Part shown: in pieces, positions 57,836 to 64,000 of the stretch | Numbering within the stretch: position 1 is the stretch's first letter | How the letters are laid out: every line of letters begins with the position of its first letter | Assembly: GCA_964020085.1 (NCBI GenBank) | Contig: OZ026599.1 | Location: 34,365,086-34,429,085, forward strand | DNA length: 64,000 nucleotides | Source: Micromussa lordhowensis | Lineage: Eukaryota > Cnidaria > Anthozoa > Scleractinia > Lobophylliidae | Direction: 5' to 3' | Position numbers and translations under genes: made by a program | The notes under the pieces: generated by a model | What the model was told of the DNA's origin: nothing | What the model saw: only the letters and a program-made list of their open reading frames with translations | The model's database searches: none

Positions 57836-58119
57836 TACTTTATTTGTCATGTAGGTCAGTACAAGAAGGCAGCTAAAAAGCTGATGTGGACCTACAAATT
57901 TAAGTATATCTACAACAATTTAAACTAGCTATACCTATCGATAGAGTGCCAACGAGCAAATAATTTGTGCTATAATAAGGGGTTTATTAATACAGCATAA
58001 CAGATTTTTGGTTCTCTTCTGTTGCAAACATTACCGAGAGAAAATTATTACGCATTTTACCGGCCGGTAACGTTCGTCACGCAATCCCTGAATATCAAGA
58101 GTATTGGAATGTATCGCTG

Positions 58120-58620
58120 CTCGGTCGAACTTTCAGTTCAATGTGATGGGCAAAGTCAAAGTGAAAGTGAACACGCTAGTTTGATTGATGAACACGACTC
58201 GTTTAATTCTGTGGCAAAACAGATCCGATTTGTGTTTTGAACACTGGATTCGACTGTATGATAAACACGCTCGTTCAGTTCTGTTCGGAAACACTGCCGA
58301 CTCAACCTTCAGTTCGATATGCTAGATTTCAACCCTGCATTTGCTCTAGTGGTTCGAGTGGTGAACACAATCTTTCCAAAAAAGCTGCCCGATGGAACTT
58401 TCAGTTCGATATAGGTAAACAGAGAAGGAATACACTGTTTCGATGAACACGCTCGTTCAATTCTGTGGTGAACGCGCTGGTTATTCGTGTCGATTTTGTG
58501 TCTTGGATTTGCAGTTTTCCTGAATATTCGAATTAGAAGAAGAGTTTTGTAAAGGGTACGCTCCCCAATTGAACTTTCATTTCGATAAAGTGAGAGAGGA
58601 ACACACTGGTTCGATATGTT
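58120..58620 (+). repeat. Degenerate tandem array, GAACTTTCAGTTCGATA type
   Basis: Variants of GAACTTTCAGTTCGATA at about 58128, 58303, 58397 and 58571, alternating with AACACGCTCGTTCAATTCTG variants at about 58191, 58263 and 58444. The spacing is irregular. Confidence 0.6.
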
Positions 58621-58873
58621 TTGAGACTATGAAACTGTTCGCAGTTGGATAAACACAACAGCAAAGAAAACAATGGCATTCCACGAGACAAGTCTAGATG
58701 TAACGCGCCTCCTGATTGGCTAAAAACTACAATAGCTCGAATAGTTCCGTACTTGCAATTGGCTCAAACTGAGCCATTGTTACATCTTACACCTTACAGT
58801 TACACTTTCAGAGCTCGATCGAGAATTTTTTCGCATACGCCATTCTTCGCGCGGCACTATTCTCTGCCGCCTC

Positions 58874-58901
58874 GCCAGCCGAGCGTCTTCGCTCGGCTGG
58901 C
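58874..58901. repeat. Perfect 12-bp hairpin
   Basis: GCCAGCCGAGCG, TCTT loop, CGCTCGGCTGGC. GC-rich in an AT-rich flank. A folded RNA or cruciform is possible; function unknown. Confidence 0.85.
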
Positions 58902-58970
58902 TCGTTGGCAATAATAATGTTAACAAACTTAAAGAATTATTTACAATGAGTAAGGAAAACTATGATACCA

Positions 58971-59034
58971 GTAAGATAATCAACAGTTAATTGACTGTAG
59001 CGGTAAGATAATCAACAGTTAATTGACTGTAGCG
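58971..59034 (-). repeat. 32-bp tandem duplication near the LINE 3' end
   Basis: Two identical units beginning GTAAGATAATCAACAGTTAA and ending ACTGTAGCG, about 90 bp beyond the LINE coding end. Confidence 0.9.
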
Positions 59035-59126
59035 GTAAAATAGATAAAAATAAAAAAAATAACATTAATATATGTAATTCACAATGTCTTTGTTTATTCC
59101 CTGTAAAGCATTAAATGTTATTTTAT

Positions 59127-61526
59127 CTAAAATATCAGATTTGGCTTTAAGAGCAGATTTAAAGAAACAATATTCGGTTTGCTCTTTAAGTACATGGGTA
59201 AGTCATTCCATAAAAGAGACGCTCGATGAGAGAAGGAAGATCGAAGGAAGTCACTTCTAGGACGTTGCACGTATAGTTTCAGACCGTCCCTGAGATTTCT
59301 TAACGGAGATTGTTTAGTAAATAGAGAGTTTATAACAGCCGGAGCTCTATTGTAAAATGCCTGGTAAGATATAGTTGCAATTCTCTTTTTGTAAATGTAT
59401 GATAGGGACTTCATTTTGTCTTTGCCAGGACTTCAGTGTTGAGAGTTGATTCCTTTATGTTAAAAAATAAATCTGCTCTGATGTGAATGTCCTCCAGGGT
59501 CTGAAGCGACTTTGAAGATCCCCATTATGCAATTTAATACGTAATACTTGGAATGATACCTTTGAAATAAATTGACTCTAAGATGTGATTGTCGAGGCCT
59601 TGTAAATGTTTGAGTTTCTTCACTCTTGCTGAGAAACGTTTGCTCAAAGATTTTACATGTTGCGACCAAGAGAGTTTATTGTCGATATGAATCCCTAAAC
59701 ATGTAGCTTTAGAAACAAAAGACAACTCATTAGGCCCTAAACAAATTTTCTGTAAGGGTCCGATAAATTTTGATTTAGATAATAACATCAGTTCCGTTTT
59801 TGCAGGATGAATAGTCATGAAGGTATCCTTAGCCCATTTGTTCAAGTCGGCGATCGCTTTCTGAATGTTAGATAAAACTTCATCAACAGTTTTTCCAATG
59901 CAGAAAGCTGTGGTATCATCTGCAAACATTTCAACGGAAGCGTTCGTGGTGGCTCCGGGTAGATCATTTGAGTAAATGCTGTAAAGTCTGGGACCAAGTA
60001 AAGACCCTTGGGGCACACCAGTATCTATTTCCAACAATTCTGAATTAGAACCATTCACAGTGACAAATTGTTTACGATGTTCAAGGTAATTTAGGAGCCA
60101 ATCGTAAAAGGAGCCAGTAATGCCTATAGAGTGTAATTTATCCTTGAGAACTGTATGACTGACGCAATCAAACGCTTTTTGAAAATCGATGAAGACTACG
60201 CCAATAATATTGCTTTCATCCAAGGCTAAACGCCATTGTTCTGTTAATGAGAGTAAAAGAAGTTCAGGTGAGCCTTCTTTTCTGAAGCCCCATTGATTCA
60301 TTGAAATTAGATTGCTGCCATATAAGAAGTTGTCAAGTTGTTGGCTGACTACATTCTCTAACAGCTTACCCGGAATGCTAAGAAGGGAAATCGGCCTGTA
60401 GTTTCCGCAGACGAGAGTACTCCCTTTCTTGTGAAGACATTTCACTTGTGCCTGTTTCCACTGGCTTGGGAATTTGCATTCCAAAATACTTCTTTGAGCC
60501 AGTGGCATATAAAGCAATCTAAAAATGCATCTCCGATAAGGCGCAGCCCCCTGCTGGATATATCATCAGGTCCACTTGCCTTGCCAGGTTTCAAACGTTT
60601 CAGAGAAGATTTCAGAAGATCCTTACTAAGTGCTGTGTCATAAAGAGAGACACTGTTATTTCTTGCAGACTGACAAGGAAAGTTTACTGAAGAATCTTGT
60701 GTTGATTTAGTCGAAAGGGATTTTCCAACATTAACAAAAAAGGAATTTAAAGCGATGACTTTTGATGTGTCGTCTGAATGAATCACTCCTGAACTATGTT
60801 TAATTGGACCGATATTCGTAGTTGTTCGCTTTCCCTCAAAAGATCTTACTGTCTTCCAAAAATATTTAGCACAGGTTGTCTCGTTAAATTTTGATAGCCA
60901 GTAATTTGATTCCGCTGATCTAAGGAGTTTGGCGCAGTGATTTCTTGCCTTCTTATAATCCTTCCAGGCTTGTGAGCCCTTCGGTGTTTGCTGTGCTTTA
61001 AGAAGCAGTTTATAGCGTTTGTTCAGCTCTTTACGTATGGAAGAGTTCAACCAAGGTAGGCTTCCACCTCTTGTCTTTTCTCGTCGAGCGTGAATATGAG
61101 ATTTCATTATGTCCTTGTACAAAGATCTATAAACACTCCCAAGCCCAAGTAGCATCGTCCAAATCGTCAAAGACATTGCAGATACTCCATGGGGCAGCAG
61201 CAAAGTCCGTTCTTAGTGAGTCAAGATCTACTTTTTTGTAATCATAGGCTGTTTTGAGCGTTGGTTCAGACGTTTCCTTTTGAGATTTACAACTACATAT
61301 ATTAAGTGGTGATCTGAAATTCCCAAGTCACAAACACCTTGGTGAGAAATTTTTGAAGTGTCTGAGCAGATTACCAGATCAATTAACGTTGTGGAGGTGT
61401 CAGTGATTGCTTTATTAATTACATTCTTTAGATTAAATTTATTCAAAAGTTGACGGAATTTCCAGATTGAAGAACTTGTGTCCTGAGCACAAGCTGAGTT
61501 GAAAGCTGAGATAATGAATTTGAGTT
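59127..61526 (-). pseudogene. Frameshifted CR1/L2-group LINE (endonuclease end plus reverse transcriptase)
   Basis: Read on the minus strand. Endonuclease remains near 61446-61228 (TLIDLVICSDT, LGISDHHLIYVVV), then a linker with PWLNSSIRKEL and LKPGKASGPDDISSRGL (61203-60442). A frameshift near 60520 leads into the reverse transcriptase (60517-59534): WKQAQVKCLHKKGS, NYRPISLLSIPGKLLE, GVVFIDFQKAFDCVSH, GVPQGSLLGP and the catalytic FADD. More frame breaks near 59534 and 59415 lead to a last block with YIYKKRIATISYQAFY and SLLWNDLPMYLKS (59414-59127). At least three breaks make it inactive. A hAT-like element is inserted in its 5' part at 61535-61732. The clade is inferred from motif style. Confidence 0.88.
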
Positions 61527-61534
61527 GATCGCAC

Positions 61535-61732
61535 CATAGTTAGTAGACATGAAAGAACCACATTTTTAACTTTTGAAACACGTCAAATGACCACATGTTC
61601 ATTCACAAACGACGCCATCTTGAATTAATTTCAGTGTGTACGGTCATTGGCACGTGACTTCGCAAAACTCAAACAATAACCTGTCTCTTTGAAGTTTACC
61701 GGGTTCATAACCAGTCCCCTCTACTAACTATG
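61535..61732. mobile_element. Short hAT-like DNA element inserted in the LINE
   Basis: Inverted ends CATAGTTAGTAGA (61535-61547) and TCTACTAACTATG (61720-61732) are perfect over 13 bp. The flanks are ATCGCAC at 61528-61534 and 61733-61739, or 8 bp GATCGCAC (61527-61534 and 61732-61739) if the shared G is counted. An 8-bp duplication fits the hAT superfamily. 198 bp, no coding capacity. Confidence 0.82.
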
Positions 61733-61739
61733 ATCGCAC

Positions 61740-64000
61740 ATTGTCTGATCTCTGAAAATTAATTTCTGTCACGAAGATGCTACAGTTAAATACATCACAA
61801 AGGTTGATTATAATTCAGTAAGTCACCTCCGTTAATTTTGAGGCCATTTATCTGAAGCTATCCAGTCCCCAGGAGCTGCAGAGTGACTGTGTACTGTGCT
61901 CGAGTAGGCCGGTCAACTCCTGGCATGTCCCTCCTTTGTAAACCTGTCAGGTGGACCGGCAAAGTGTCCGCAATTGGAATTGACCTGCAGCTTCTTTTTA
62001 GCATCATTTCCCCTTTCCTGGGTTGCGAAACTTTCAGGGACGGGATCCATTCCAGCTCTGATTTCCACATTGACTAGCCTGTTCCAACAGCCATTCTTAC
62101 GACTGATGATGGTCACAGACGAGATTAACACAGGGCAAGGTAACTTTGCTTTGGTGACCTCGTCAAAACTATCGATACTTCGTGTGAGGTTTCTCACCGC
62201 GAACAAAACTCCTGCCTCGACTAACTTGAACGTACATCCCCGACTGTTACCAAGATCGATCACGGAAGCATAGTTAAAGACTGGTCGACATTTTCGATGA
62301 TATAGTCAGTGCAAATGGCGATCGCTTCTCCAATGGTGTTCCATAACCCTTTTTTTTCCCTTTCAACCTCTCTTTAAACTTACCAAAATTTCACTTAAAT
62401 TCACGTGTACCCCCGCCTTAAGTGGGGGGGGGGGGGGGGGAGTTAACCTGAAAGCCGTATTTTGGCTGGGTATTATGGTTTTAACGCCAATATCTCGTTC
62501 ACGTTTCAAGCAGCAGAAAAACCTCTCTGTTCATCCCACATATCTACGTTTTGGGCTGTTTTGTACATTTCATGGCGATTTTGGGGTATATTTGGGGATA
62601 AATAGTTTCTCTCAATGGATTAGTAAAATTTATTGGAAATGGGATATTTTGAAGAGTTGATGTTGTTTTAAAACTAGATCTAGAAGTTGAATAGAATACA
62701 ACTCAGTTAATAAGGACTAAATTCAATTCTCACAAAGCACGAGGCTTCTAAATATATTACTCTTCTATGTTTTCCTTATATAGCATGCTATTTACAAGAA
62801 GATGTGCATGAACTGAAGAAAACTCTCTCTAGACAAATTGTTTGCGAATATTATCCAGACCACTCAGGACCACCTACCAGAAAAGGTTTTGGTCACTCGA
62901 GCTCCAGCCACTGCCTGTTGATTGCGTTTTCATTTTGGTTTCAGCCGATTCACGCTAATTCTCCTAAATCCACATACGTACAGTATCGTGCCGTTTTTTT
63001 TTTTATTTCGCGATGTCCAAGCCAAAATTCAAGACGTCATCATTGCTTACAAACGCCATCGCTTTCGCATGTATTGCGTGCCGTTTAATTACGAGAGGTC
63101 TGCAAAAGCATTTCACGAGACTCTCTTCCAGTTTTATCCAGGAATACCTGGGTCATGGGCTCCTCATGTATATATGGCACTTAACAATCTGCTAACGTAT
63201 CCGATGTCAATATGCGCTGCTGAACTGCTTCGCGTGACGAGATTGAAAACCCATCTTCGCAGCACTATATAGCAGTGGACAGGTTCTTCTCCCTAGCAAT
63301 TCTTTACATGATTAGCGTAAGGATGTGGACATTGCCAGAACTTGTCCGTCGGAAGGAAAGCCGTCTCACTTTTTGCGTATAAACTCCGTGTAAGCTACTC
63401 TCTCCAATGACCATATTGTATTATCTAGAGGTTGACATATAAACAACATGAGCTAGCAAATGCTCCACATGTTTTCTCGTTTTGATTTAGAAAACTGATT
63501 TCAGGAAAAGGTGGGAACTAGCATTTCTCAACCCCTAAAACTTTCAGTATTTGTTCTCTTAATCCCTCGCCGAAAATTTTTGTCGTCATTTGACATCGTC
63601 ATGGCAACCGCATTTGACATGCAGAACAAGCCAATTTTTTCCCTGATGGAAATTGACATTTTTCCAGTTTTCTCAAGTATGCAGCTTGAAAAAGTTGCAA
63701 CTTCTTTATATTGCACTATCATCTTGGACTAAAGCCCGGTTCAAACACGATCAATCATTGTTCAGTGACCAAACATTTTCCCCTTTGGACATCTTGTCTG
63801 ATCGTGTTGGATCGTTTTTGGTAAAATTTGAACGACATCCGGAACATTTTTTCGTTTGGACGGCTTTGTCAAACATGATGTGATGTATATACGAAATAAA
63901 TCAAATATATGAACTGCGGTTGTAGATGAGAGTAAAGAATAATCATCGCAGTATATTTTCCAATTTAAGCAATCGGAAAGAAGAATTAAGCCTGAAAATC
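61740..64000. other. Right end of window, no recognised gene
   Basis: May include more LINE sequence on the minus strand to about 62270 (GVLFAVRNLT is endonuclease-like). A G-run lies at about 62427-62443. An open frame at 62922-63272 (+) has no family I recognise. The rest is AT-rich. Confidence 0.4.

Noticed and set aside
58874..58901. Rho-independent terminator
   Set aside because: Hairpin shape fits, but this is nuclear eukaryotic DNA with no upstream gene and no U tract.
61858..62273. Overlapping open frames on both strands
   Set aside because: A short stretch resembles LINE endonuclease, but order and flanks do not fit well. Left unassigned.
62922..63272. 116-codon open frame (+) at the right end
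   Set aside because: No recognisable family, no clear splice partners, and overlapping frames on the same strand. Not supported as a gene.

Overview
This is a eukaryotic nuclear window. Four conserved genes are split by GT-AG introns and lie in AT-rich DNA packed with short transposons. The dispersed repeats (a tRNA-Ser-headed SINE, a second tRNA-derived SINE, many short palindromic DNA elements, CR1/L2-like and L1/Tx1-like LINEs) are of the kinds I associate with anthozoan cnidarians, most likely a stony coral. That placement is inference from memory and not proven by the sequence.

Layout. (1) About 1-27,492, + strand: all but the 5' end of tripeptidyl-peptidase II (TPP2). 37 coding exons give 1,090 residues ending at a stop; the first roughly 180 residues, including the catalytic Asp, lie before the window. 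Its introns hold SINEs, foldback elements and minisatellites. (2) 27,493-33,310: intergenic, repeat-rich, with a 364-bp palindrome that contains a tRNA-like sequence. (3) 33,325-46,394, + strand: an E2F dimerisation partner gene (TFDP/DP family), 13 coding exons, 519 residues. Intron 12 carries a young-looking 5'-truncated LINE with a 1,055-codon open frame and a poly-A tail. An E2F-type motif lies upstream of the gene. (4) 49,369-51,306, - strand: WDR53, two exons, 337 residues. (5) 51,536-56,252, + strand: RBMX2, five exons, 373 residues, head-to-head with WDR53 across 229 bp. Its intron 2 holds a nested pair of inverted-repeat elements and its 3' flank holds strong palindromes. (6) 56,253-64,000: no convincing host gene; a frameshifted CR1/L2-like LINE on the - strand is interrupted by a hAT-like element with a clear target-site duplication.

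The genes do not form a pathway. TPP2 trims peptides downstream of the proteasome, TFDP partners E2F in cell-cycle transcription, RBMX2 is a splicing factor, and WDR53 is a WD40 protein of poorly known role. I found no undescribed multi-gene system. The most notable signals are structural: nested transposons with readable target-site duplications, a palindromic LINE 5' junction, a tRNA-like sequence inside a large palindrome, and a minisatellite family carrying E2F-like motifs. All exon joins were made by eye, and the reading frame closes across every join. No search or folding program was run.
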